Shown here one piece after another: positions 57,101 through 64,000 of a DNA stretch of 64,000 nucleotides. Position 1 is the stretch's first letter. Each line of letters starts with the position of its first letter. This stretch comes from Deltaproteobacteria bacterium. Lineage in GTDB: Bacteria > Desulfobacterota > Desulfobulbia > Desulfobulbales > Desulfocapsaceae. A program made the translations under genes and the position numbers. The DNA is taken from NCBI GenBank assembly GCA_026388715.1, contig JAPLJF010000001.1, forward strand, positions 106,126-170,125, given 5' to 3'. A model generated the notes under the pieces. The model did not search any database and was not told the DNA's origin. It saw nothing but the letters and a program-made list of their open reading frames with translations.

Positions 57101-57595
57101 ATGAATATTTATGAATATGCCATGCAGATGGAGAAAGATGGCGAAAAGTTTTACCTTCTACTTGCCAGTAATTGTCAAGTGAAAGGTATTACTGCTATTT
57201 TTACCATGCTGGCGAACGAAGAGGTGAAGCACTACAACACCATTGCCCAATTACAGAACCTTGCTGGGAATTCTTCGCTGGTGAAAACAACAGTCCTGGA
57301 GAATGTGAAAAACATTTTTATCAGAATGAAGGAGGAAAAGGCGGATGTGCGCTTTGATTCTTCTGAGCTCGAATCATACCGAAAAGCAATGGCCATTGAG
57401 GAGATGAGTTGGAAGTTTTATCTGGACAAGGCTGCCGATGCTGGTGAGGAAGATGTGAAACAGATATTCTTGCGTCTTGCCGGCGAAGAAGAAAAGCATT
57501 TGCGGATAATGGAAAATATCGTCGAATTGGTTGCAAGACCGGAACCGGGAAACTGGCTTGAAAATGCTGAATGGCACCATCTCGATGAGTATTAA
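57101..57595 (+). CDS. Rubrerythrin/ferritin-like di-iron protein
   Basis: 164 residues. Two ferritin-type helix pairs carry the iron-binding Glu/His pattern: MEKDGEKFYLLLA with NEEVKHYNTIAQL, then AIEEMSWKFYLDKA with GEEEKHLRIMENI. No C-terminal rubredoxin domain is present. It probably acts as a peroxidase or iron-binding protein beside the superoxide reductase. It lies 40 bp after dfx. Confidence 0.9.
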   Translation: MNIYEYAMQMEKDGEKFYLLLASNCQVKGITAIFTMLANEEVKHYNTIAQLQNLAGNSSLVKTTVLENVKNIFIRMKEEKADVRFDSSELESYRKAMAIEEMSWKFYLDKAADAGEEDVKQIFLRLAGEEEKHLRIMENIVELVARPEPGNWLENAEWHHLDEY

Positions 57596-57658
57596 GGGTA
57601 TCCGGCGGTCATGGTGAATATCTGCAAATACATAAACTGATAATATTGGGAGGTCGGT

Positions 57659-58039
57659 ATGAAGAAGGCATTTATTCTGGTAGCGGCGTTGATGATGACA
57701 GGAAGTTTGGCCTTGGCCTATGCCGCGAGCGTAGATAAAGGGAAAGCCCTTTTTGAAAGCCCGAGCCTTGGCGGTGGTACTACCGGCAAAAGCTGCAGTA
57801 CCTGTCACGAGGGTGGAAAGAATCTGGGCAGTGACTTGTTCGAACGCAAGCAATTCACCATCATGAAGATGGACAAGAAAAGTCTGGCTGAAGTCATCAA
57901 TATCTGCATCGAAAAGCCCTTGGGCGGTGCCGCCATTGACCCTCAGGGCCAGGACATGAAGGATCTGATCGCCTACATGAAAACTTTGGTAACCAAGCCG
58001 GTAACGAAGAAAACGCCGAAAAAAATTGAAGGTTGCTGA
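57659..58039 (+). CDS. Periplasmic monohaem c-type cytochrome
   Basis: 126 residues. The signal peptide (KAFILVAALMMTGSLALAYA) probably ends near residue 22. One haem motif, CSTCH, lies at 46-50, and a methionine-rich stretch (TIMKMDKKS) may supply the distal ligand. The C terminus is lysine-rich and ends in Cys. It could carry electrons in the periplasm for the stress island. Ribosome site GGGAGG. Confidence 0.9.
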   Translation: MKKAFILVAALMMTGSLALAYAASVDKGKALFESPSLGGGTTGKSCSTCHEGGKNLGSDLFERKQFTIMKMDKKSLAEVINICIEKPLGGAAIDPQGQDMKDLIAYMKTLVTKPVTKKTPKKIEGC

Positions 58040-58161
58040 GTTTTGAGCATGGCCCCACATGTTTTATTGAGTCTTGAAGAGAAAATGGATGTTGCTCTGT
58101 GCTACTGGCATCAACATCCTGCTGGTGAGATGAAGTTTAAGAAAATAACAGGAGGCTTGCC

Positions 58162-58416
58162 ATGTATTCAAAAGAAATATTGTGTGAAAAAATTATCGCC
58201 CTTTACCCTGATATCGGCGAATGTGGCATGGATATCACTGTTGAGTTTGATCCGAAAAAGAATGTATGGCTGGTTGACCTGAAAAAAGGCAAACACGAAC
58301 TCAAGCATCATTTGGAAATACCGGATGCCGATGCCTGTATGGAAAACAAGCAATGTGTATCCCTGGGCCTTGAGATCGATCAGCTCAAGAAGAATATCGA
58401 GGGGCAGCAGTACTAG
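58162..58416 (+). CDS. Small protein of unknown function, upstream of korA
   Basis: 84 residues with AGGAGG before the ATG. Beta-rich N-terminal half (DITVEFDPKKNVWLVDLKKG) and helical C-terminal half with cysteines around DADACMENKQC. I recognise no domain. It lies 28 bp before the 2-oxoacid oxidoreductase genes and could be an accessory to them. Confidence 0.72.
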   Translation: MYSKEILCEKIIALYPDIGECGMDITVEFDPKKNVWLVDLKKGKHELKHHLEIPDADACMENKQCVSLGLEIDQLKKNIEGQQY

Positions 58417-58444
58417 CGATTTTCGTCATCTGAAAGAGGACATT

Positions 58445-60178
58445 ATGGCTATGGATTACTCCATCAAGATTGGAGGTGAAGCGGGGCAGGGTATCCAGAC
58501 CATTGGCGATGCCCTGGGACGTGTATTCACCCGCTCCGGATATTACGTCTTTTCCCATCAGGATTATGAATCACGCATCCGTGGTGGACACAACTTTTAC
58601 CAGATACGACTTTCGGATCAGCCCCTTGCCGCTTCCAAGAACAAGATCGATATCCTCGTGGCCCTTGATCAAGAAAGTATCACCAGTCATGAGCACGAAC
58701 TGACGAGCAATGGCAGGATCATTTATGATGCTTCGACGCTCAAGTTTAAGAACGAAGGCCCTGTTTTTCTTGAAATTGCCTTTGAGAAGCTGGCACTGGA
58801 GCAGGGCGGCGATAAGATCATGGCCAACATGGTCGCTACCGGCGCAGTGCTTGGTATGCTCGGGATGGGACTGGATATTTTTCTGGAACTCATCACCGAC
58901 ACGTTCAAGAACAAGGGTGATCAGATTGTTCTTGCCAACAAGAACGCCGCGCAGGCAGGTTATCAGTATGCCAGACAGCATTGCGACAAATGTACCTTTG
59001 CCGTTGCCACTGATGAAATAAAACAACGGATGCTGATCGGGGGAATCGAGTCTATTGCGCTCGGAGCGCTTGCCTCGGGATGCAAGTTTTATTCGGCCTA
59101 CCCCATGACACCGTCCACGGGCATCATGAACTATCTTGCGTCCAAAGAGGACGAGTACGGCGTTATAGTCGAACAGGCCGAGGATGAGATTGCCGCGATC
59201 AATATGGCTCTCGGCGCATCTTATGCAGGGGTGCGTGCCATGACCGGTACCTCGGGCGGCGGTTTTGCATTGATGGTGGAAGGACTTTCGCTTGCCGGTA
59301 TGACCGAGACGCCGATTGTAATCGCTATGGGACAACGGCCCGGCCCGGCGACTGGCTTTCCGACGCGGACCGAGCAAGGAGATCTCGAGTTCCTCCTGTC
59401 TGCGGGGCACGGCGAATTTCCTCGCGTCATTTTTACGCCCGGAACTCCTCATCAGGCATTTTATCTCACGAACAAGGCTTTTGATATTGCCGAAAAATAT
59501 CAGATTCCCGTCTTCATCCTTTTCGACACCTATCTTGCCGATTCCCAGTGGACCTTCGACAGCTTCGATCTGAGCCAGTTGCGATACCGTGATTACCGCT
59601 TGCGGGGAGATGCCTTCAAGGTTCAGCACGACTATAAGCGCTATGCATTTACCGATTCGGGGATCTCTCCCCTTGCCGTGCCGGGAGACGCCAGTCATGT
59701 CGTGGTTGTTGACAGCGACGAGCATGATGAGGAAGGGCATATTGTCGAGGATGCCGCCACCAGGATCAGGATGGTCGGAAAGCGCCTCTTCAAGAAACTT
59801 CCGCTCATCAAGAGCGAGATCGCGCCACCCGACCTTTACGGAGACCACGAGGCGCGTATAGTCCTTACAGGATGGGGTTCAACCTATGGCGTTATGAAAG
59901 AAGTTGTTGATGAACTGGCAAAATCAATGAGTATCGCCATGCTTCATTTCAGTGAGGTTTACCCTCTGCCTGACTTCACGCATTTTGATTATGTTGCATT
60001 CCTGCAAAAGGCAAAACTCCCCCTATGCATCGAGCACAACGCCACCGGCCAGTTCAGTCGGATCCTGCGTGCTGAAACCGGTTTTATATTCAAGGCCCGG
60101 ATCCACAAGTATGATGGCAGGCCGTTTACGGTTGAAGAACTGATAGGAGAGGTTCATGGTCACCTTGGAAACGTATAG
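58445..60178 (+). CDS. korA: 2-oxoacid:acceptor oxidoreductase, fused gamma-alpha subunit
   Basis: 577 residues from the ATG at 58445. The N-terminal gamma domain (KIGGEAGQGIQTIGDALG, then DYESRIRGGHNFYQIR) is followed at about residue 195 by the alpha/pyrimidine domain (YSAYPMTPSTGIMNYL, EQAEDEIAAINMALGASYAG, MTGTSGGGFALMVEGLSLAG). This is the arrangement of KorA/VorB-type enzymes that oxidise 2-oxoacids with CoA, reducing ferredoxin. The substrate (2-oxoglutarate or a branched 2-oxoacid) is not fixed by the sequence. It overlaps korB by 23 bp. Confidence 0.93.
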   Translation: MAMDYSIKIGGEAGQGIQTIGDALGRVFTRSGYYVFSHQDYESRIRGGHNFYQIRLSDQPLAASKNKIDILVALDQESITSHEHELTSNGRIIYDASTLKFKNEGPVFLEIAFEKLALEQGGDKIMANMVATGAVLGMLGMGLDIFLELITDTFKNKGDQIVLANKNAAQAGYQYARQHCDKCTFAVATDEIKQRMLIGGIESIALGALASGCKFYSAYPMTPSTGIMNYLASKEDEYGVIVEQAEDEIAAINMALGASYAGVRAMTGTSGGGFALMVEGLSLAGMTETPIVIAMGQRPGPATGFPTRTEQGDLEFLLSAGHGEFPRVIFTPGTPHQAFYLTNKAFDIAEKYQIPVFILFDTYLADSQWTFDSFDLSQLRYRDYRLRGDAFKVQHDYKRYAFTDSGISPLAVPGDASHVVVVDSDEHDEEGHIVEDAATRIRMVGKRLFKKLPLIKSEIAPPDLYGDHEARIVLTGWGSTYGVMKEVVDELAKSMSIAMLHFSEVYPLPDFTHFDYVAFLQKAKLPLCIEHNATGQFSRILRAETGFIFKARIHKYDGRPFTVEELIGEVHGHLGNV

Positions 60179-61007
60179 AGGCCAGATTCCGGCATGGTGC
60201 CCGGGGTGCGGCAATTTTGCGATCTTGAAAGCGTTTAAAGATATGTTGGTGGAGCTTCAACTGGAACCCCACCAGATCACCGTGGTCTCGGGGATCGGCC
60301 AGGCGGCAAAGCTGCCGCACTATACTAGGTGTAACACCTTCAATGGTCTGCACGGCAGGGCCTTGCCGGTGGCAACGGGGATCAGGCTCGCGAACCATGC
60401 CATGCCGGTGATCGTCACGACCGGTGACGGCGACTGCTATGGTGAGGGCGGCAATCATCTTATGGCCGCGATTCGCAGAAACATCAATGTAAAGCTCTTT
60501 GTCCACAATAATCAGATCTACGGGTTGACCAAGGGACAGCCCTCTCCCACAACCAGCGAAGGAACCAAGGCCAAGAATGTCCCATTTGGCGTGATCTCTG
60601 AACAGTTCAATCCCATGGCCCTCGCCGTGGCGCTCGACTGCGGTTTCGCGGCCCGTGCCTTTGCCGCCGACACGGAGCACCTCAAGAGCCTCATGAAGGC
60701 AGCTATGAACCACAAAGGATTTGCGCTCATCGACATCCTCCAACCTTGTGTCACCTTCAACAAGGTTAATACCTACGAGTGGTATCGTGAGCGCGTGTAT
60801 CACCTTGAGCCGGAGTATAATCCCGAAGACCGCATGGCGGCATTTTCGAAGTCACTTGAATGGGGCGACCGCATCCCGATCGGTGTCATCTATCGGAATA
60901 CTCGTCCAGCCTTTGAGGAGCGTGTCCCGATGATAGCAGCCGGGCCGCTTGTGTATCAAGGTTTCGACCCATCAAGGATCGAGGAGACGCTTAAGGAGTT
61001 TTATTGA
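60156..61007 (+). CDS. korB: 2-oxoacid:ferredoxin oxidoreductase beta subunit
   Basis: 283 residues. The Fe-S/TPP-binding start PAWCPGCGNFAILKAF, the TPP motif TTGDGDCYGEGGNHL with HNNQIYGLTKGQ, and a C-terminal RMAAFSKSLEWGD are typical of the beta subunit. It pairs with the fused subunit upstream. No delta (ferredoxin) gene follows; the ferredoxin at 56342 is the nearest candidate. Confidence 0.95.
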   Translation: MVTLETYRGQIPAWCPGCGNFAILKAFKDMLVELQLEPHQITVVSGIGQAAKLPHYTRCNTFNGLHGRALPVATGIRLANHAMPVIVTTGDGDCYGEGGNHLMAAIRRNINVKLFVHNNQIYGLTKGQPSPTTSEGTKAKNVPFGVISEQFNPMALAVALDCGFAARAFAADTEHLKSLMKAAMNHKGFALIDILQPCVTFNKVNTYEWYRERVYHLEPEYNPEDRMAAFSKSLEWGDRIPIGVIYRNTRPAFEERVPMIAAGPLVYQGFDPSRIEETLKEFY

Positions 61008-61162
61008 GAGGTAAAGTGGACTCCCAAAAATGAAACAGTCTGCTTTCTGTCTTAACTCATTCTGATCCTCCTGTTTTTTCAACATAACGAGGAAATGAAA
61101 ACTCCATAATATCGGAAGAGAATCACTTGTCCTTTGTTATCCAATAACGCCAAAGAGACTGG

Positions 61163-61205
61163 AAAAAGGGTCACATATAACCACCGGTTAAGTATGACCC
61201 TTTTT
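61163..61205. promoter_or_regulatory. Candidate upstream activator site 2 (43-bp inverted repeat)
   Basis: AAAAAGGGTCACATA ... GTATGACCCTTTTT, a near-perfect palindrome. It is the partner of the copy at 54528-54570 and lies 97 bp before a sigma-54 promoter. The T-run after the right arm means it could also end korB transcription. Confidence 0.6.
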
Positions 61206-61300
61206 ATATGGCAGTTAATGACAGTTCCATAAATGTCTTTCCAGCTAATTATTTTTAAAAATCAAAACGATGGGTGACATGATGCTGAGGGTTTGGAACC

Positions 61301-61317
61301 TGGCACAAAGATTGCTT
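61301..61317 (+). promoter_or_regulatory. Sigma-54 promoter 2
   Basis: TGGCACAAAGATTGCTT matches the -24/-12 consensus TGGCAC-N5-TTGCT exactly, with GG at 61302-61303 and GC at 61314-61315 (10 bases between). It lies 165 bp before the general stress gene. Confidence 0.85.
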
Positions 61318-61482
61318 TAAGAAAGAGAAGTAAAGAATGGCACTGTTTGGCGCCTCATTGCCGCCATCCTTACCAAGGCCCATGAGAACGAATAAAGAGG
61401 GATTTAAAGTTTTAATCCCGCCAATGTCTATAAACGAGATCATGGGATGAGACATGACACTCACAACAGCGAAAGGAAGGAC

Positions 61483-61995
61483 ATGAACAAAAACAATTCT
61501 ATCGTGGCGATCTATCCATCTCACACAGTTGCTGAAGCGGCTATCAAGGAACTACAGCAATCTGGTTTTGATATGAAGAAACTGTCGATTGTTGGCCGCG
61601 ATTATCACACAGACGAGCATGTGGTCGGTTATTACAATACCGGCGACCGGATGAAGGTTTGGGGTAAAACAGGTGCATTCTGGGGCGGTTTGTGGGGATT
61701 TTTGTTCGGTTCAGCGTTTTTTTGGATTCCCGGTTTGGGGCCGCTTCTGGTGGCGGGGCCGTTGGTCAGTTGGATCATCGGGGCACTGGAAGGCGCCATT
61801 GTGGTAGGCGGTTTGAGTGCGATTGGGGCCGGCTTGTACAGTCTGGGCATCCCCAAGGACAGCATATTGCAGTACGAGACGGCTCTCAAGACCGGCAAGT
61901 TTGTCCTGATTGCCCATGGTTCCATGGATGACATAACTCATGCCAAGGAAATCCTTAACCGTACCAATCCGGAGACATTGGAACATCATCAGTGA
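61483..61995 (+). CDS. General stress protein with glycine-rich membrane segments
   Basis: 170 residues from the ATG at 61483 after AAGGAAGG. An N-terminal YflT-like region (IVAIYPSHTVAEAAIKELQQ, then KKLSIVGRDYHT) precedes two hydrophobic stretches (GLWGFLFGSAFFWIPGLGPL and AIVVGGLSAIGAGLYSLGIP). A C-terminal KTGKFVLIAHGSMDD resembles the end of the same fold. Such proteins are linked to general stress. Its function is unknown, but it stands directly under a sigma-54 promoter. Confidence 0.82.
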   Translation: MNKNNSIVAIYPSHTVAEAAIKELQQSGFDMKKLSIVGRDYHTDEHVVGYYNTGDRMKVWGKTGAFWGGLWGFLFGSAFFWIPGLGPLLVAGPLVSWIIGALEGAIVVGGLSAIGAGLYSLGIPKDSILQYETALKTGKFVLIAHGSMDDITHAKEILNRTNPETLEHHQ

Positions 61996-62221
61996 ACGCA
62001 ACAGCGATGAGCCGCTGACGGGACGCATGAGAACGCGCTGATGACGCTAAAGGTTGCCCGCGCTCTTGTAAACATCTTTTTTAGCTCAAAGATAAACAAC
62101 TGGGATGAGGGGGGATATCGAGCGAAATCTTGTTCTGTCTGTTGTCTGAAAAAAAATAAATCACCCGGAACAAGTATTCCGGAAACTACAAAAAAATACC
62201 ATAAAAAGGAATAAAAGAACC

Positions 62222-63115
62222 ATGAAAAAAACAACGTATCGCTTAGCACTGATGGTAACAGTAGCCTCTTTATTTTTAACCAACGTTCCTCTGTTTGCAT
62301 CCGCTACGGATGATCGCATTGAGTCAGCTGCCAAACAATCTTATGTGTTCAAGACCTACCTTAAGGGCGATGACATTAAAATCCAGGCCAAGGACGGCGT
62401 TGCCACCTTGACCGGAACTGTTTCCGAGGAATCCCACAAAGCATTGGCCAAGGAGACTGTTGCGAGCCTGCCCGGAGTTACAAGTGTGGACAACAAGCTG
62501 GAAGAAAAAGGTGAAGTCCATGCTGTGAATAAGGATGCGTGGCTCAGTAGCAAAGTGAAAGCCACCCTTTTGTTCCATCGGAACGTGAATGCCATTGGAA
62601 CTGAGGTTATCGCCAAGGATGGCGCCGTCACCTTGCGCGGCGAAGCTACCAGCTCGGCCCAAAAGGATTTGACGACCGAATACGCCAAGGATGTGGAAGG
62701 CGTCAAAAACGTTAAAAATGAGATGGTTGTATCAACTGCTGCAACAAAACCTGGCGCAAAAACGATGGGCGCAAAGATGGATACGATGGGCGAAAAGATG
62801 GGTGAAACGATGGGCGCTATGGGCGAAACGATTGATGACGCGTCCATCACCGCCCTGGTCAAGACAACCTTGTTGTATCATCGCTCGACCAGCGCCCTTA
62901 ACACTACTGTTGAGACAAAAGAAGGCGTGGTCAATTTAGGGGGCAAGGCCAAGAACGAAGCTGAAAAGACCCTGGCCACCAAACTTGTGAGTGACGTTCA
63001 CGGCGTAAAAATGGTGATCAACAACATGACCGTCGGGGGCGTTGAATCCAAGAAGGGAGTTGAAACCAAGAAAGGAGTTGAATCCAAGAAGAAGGGTGCT
63101 ATCGAAGGTTGTTAA
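62222..63115 (+). CDS. Periplasmic protein with three BON domains
   Basis: 297 residues. The signal peptide (ALMVTVASLFLTNVPLFASA) ends near residue 27. BON repeats (DGVATLTGTVSEESHKALA; DGAVTLRGEATSSAQKDL; EGVVNLGGKAKNEAEKTL) lie at about 30-95, 100-165 and 210-275. A methionine/glycine-rich linker with repeated MGxKM motifs joins the last two. The C-terminal tail repeats GVESKKGVETKKG and ends in Cys. BON domains bind phospholipid, so it probably supports the outer membrane during stress. Confidence 0.9.
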   Translation: MKKTTYRLALMVTVASLFLTNVPLFASATDDRIESAAKQSYVFKTYLKGDDIKIQAKDGVATLTGTVSEESHKALAKETVASLPGVTSVDNKLEEKGEVHAVNKDAWLSSKVKATLLFHRNVNAIGTEVIAKDGAVTLRGEATSSAQKDLTTEYAKDVEGVKNVKNEMVVSTAATKPGAKTMGAKMDTMGEKMGETMGAMGETIDDASITALVKTTLLYHRSTSALNTTVETKEGVVNLGGKAKNEAEKTLATKLVSDVHGVKMVINNMTVGGVESKKGVETKKGVESKKKGAIEGC

Positions 63116-63155
63116 TTGACAGTCAACAACATGACCGTCGAGGGAGTTGAATCCA
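63018..63155 (+). repeat. Direct repeat of 33 bp across the BON gene end
   Basis: 63018-63050 recurs at 63123-63155 with two differences (TCAACAACATGACCGTCG...GTTGAATCCA). The second copy is past the stop codon, so it is untranslated. This suggests the tail arose by slippage or partial gene duplication. Confidence 0.8.
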
Positions 63156-63234
63156 GGATCAATTAAGACTGCCGGCTCGCTGCCGACTGTTCCGGTGGCG
63201 AGCCTGTCATGTTTCATGACAAAAAGGAGAAATT

Positions 63235-63549
63235 TTGAATAAAGCAAGTTTTGTCAGACGTTTTTTTATAGGACTTTTTTTGGTTGCATTCCTTGCTGGT
63301 TGTGCGGGGACCCAAAAACGGGAAAGCACCGGAGAATATTTCGATGATTCTGCCATTACCTCCAGGGTCAAGACAGAAATATTTAATGACCCGATGCTCA
63401 AGGTGCTCCAGATCAATGTTGAATCTTTCAAGGGCGTGGTGCAGTTGAGCGGTTTCGTGGATTCCGCACAGGCCTCTGCTAAGGCTGTGGAAATAGCGCG
63501 CTCAGTGAAGGGTGTCAATGCTGTTAAAAATAGTCTTGTCGTGAAATGA
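63235..63549 (+). CDS. Small BON-domain lipoprotein
   Basis: 104 residues. It starts with TTG at 63235 after AAAAAGGAGAAAT; no ATG is available. The lipobox FLAGC puts the lipidated Cys at 23. One BON domain fills the rest (DDSAITSRVKTEIFNDPMLK, then GVVQLSGFVDSAQASAKAVE). It probably acts at the outer membrane with the three-BON protein upstream, 119 bp away. Confidence 0.87.
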   Translation: MNKASFVRRFFIGLFLVAFLAGCAGTQKRESTGEYFDDSAITSRVKTEIFNDPMLKVLQINVESFKGVVQLSGFVDSAQASAKAVEIARSVKGVNAVKNSLVVK

Positions 63550-63606
63550 GCCGGCTGAAGCCAAGCTCTTCTGGATTGCATATCATTTTTAACAGGAGGA
63601 TAAATC

Positions 63607-63765
63607 ATGTCAATTGGAACAATTTTGCTCATAATTCTGGTACTGGCGCTTTTTGGAATGATCCCCGTCTGGCCGCATAGCCGGTCGTGGGGGTATGGCC
63701 CCAGCGGCGGGGTCGGGTTGATAGTGCTTATTCTTGTGATCCTGCTTTTATTGGGCAGGCTCTAA
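63607..63765 (+). CDS. DUF3309 family small membrane protein
   Basis: 52 residues after ACAGGAGGATAAATC. Two hydrophobic helices (IGTILLIILVLALFGMIP and VGLIVLILVILLLLG) flank a short turn with WPHSRSWGYGPSGG, the pattern of DUF3309. Its function is unknown; family members are often near BON and stress genes. It is the last clear gene of the sigma-54 island. Confidence 0.85.
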   Translation: MSIGTILLIILVLALFGMIPVWPHSRSWGYGPSGGVGLIVLILVILLLLGRL

Positions 63766-63946
63766 TCAACTCTTAAAAAGCTATTATCAGTCGCCGGTTA
63801 AATGCCACGTCTTGTAACGAACCATTCCATGAAAGGGTTAGAACCCCTATGAGTGAAAGAGACTGGAGTTTAGAGTTTCATAATGATTCCCATCGTCACA
63901 ATGGGGGGCGGGCAATTTCCCGCTACATTGTTCTCTGATATAGGAT

Positions 63947-64000
63947 ATGTCTGATATCCTGAGGCAAATTGCTTGTCTGGCGGCAACTCGGGCTCAATTG
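63947..64000 (+). CDS. Possible start of a gene cut by the window edge
   Basis: ATG at 63947 opens a frame, MSDILRQIACLAATRAQL, that continues to the window end. AGGAT lies a few bases upstream. Only 18 codons are visible, so nothing can be said about function, and the call is weak. The preceding 180 bp, 63766-63946, contain no gene but a small hairpin (GGGTTAGAACCC) near 63835. Confidence 0.25.
   Translation, partial: MSDILRQIACLAATRAQL

Noticed and set aside
58571..59848. 425-codon open frame on the minus strand opposite korA
   Set aside because: It is a mirror frame of a strongly conserved gene; its translation resembles no family.

Overview
The window looks like a chromosome segment of an anaerobic, sulfur-metabolising member of the Desulfobacterota, most like Desulfobulbales. 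This is inferred from gene content, not from a marker-gene phylogeny. The evidence is a group 3b-type NAD(P)-linked [NiFe] sulfhydrogenase, desulfoferrodoxin, a DsrC-family protein, a 2-oxoacid:ferredoxin oxidoreductase, an F-ATPase operon with paired b and b' subunits and no a or c genes, a fused AccA-AccD carboxyltransferase and an acetate uptake/activation cluster. No rRNA, CRISPR array, prophage or intact insertion sequence was seen. Two tRNA genes (Lys-CUU, Phe-GAA) are present.

Layout. 1-8.1 kb: a large PEP/pyruvate-binding protein, open at the left edge, then a four-gene sulfhydrogenase operon (beta, gamma, delta, alpha). 8.1-16.7 kb, minus strand: a DUF2892 membrane protein, the fused 23S rRNA methyltransferase RlmKL and a tripartite RND efflux system. 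16.7-17.5 kb holds no intact gene, only a possible IS remnant. 17.5-26.4 kb: acetate metabolism (acs, a cNMP/CBS/DUF294 regulator, an exonuclease, a DUF485 protein and an ActP-like symporter) with ilvC inserted. 26.6-36.3 kb: isochorismatase-like hydrolase, alaS and the F1/b/b' ATPase operon. 36.4-42.4 kb: glutamate synthase small subunit-like flavoprotein, tRNA-Lys, a four-cysteine small protein and acetyl-CoA carboxylase genes. 42.7-53.8 kb: corC-like gene, lnt, prfB with a programmed +1 frameshift, an iron-sulfur protein, dgt, valS, nadC and a zinc-ribbon acidic protein. 53.9-64 kb: tRNA-Phe followed by a redox-stress island.

The most interesting region is 54.5-63.8 kb. Two matching regulatory modules occur there, each with a 43-bp inverted repeat about 96 bp upstream of a sigma-54 promoter with perfect GG-N10-GC spacing. 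They precede (i) a run of small redox proteins (coiled-coil protein, DsrC paralogue without the canonical cysteine pair, ferredoxin, superoxide reductase, ferritin-like protein, cytochrome c) plus KorAB, and (ii) a set of envelope-stress genes (general stress protein, two BON proteins, DUF3309). I infer a shared regulon controlled by a sigma-54 activator that is not encoded in the window.

A second notable signal is a dispersed MITE-like repeat family whose ends resemble GCCGTTRYGAAATAA. Full or fragmentary copies lie at about 5.8, 14.0, 26.5, 35.8, 38.2, 47.7-48.0 and 52.9 kb. Several sit exactly at gene 3' ends, one lies inside the atp operon, and two appear to supply the end of a coding sequence. 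The internal palindrome changes in a compensatory way between copies, which suggests a selected hairpin.
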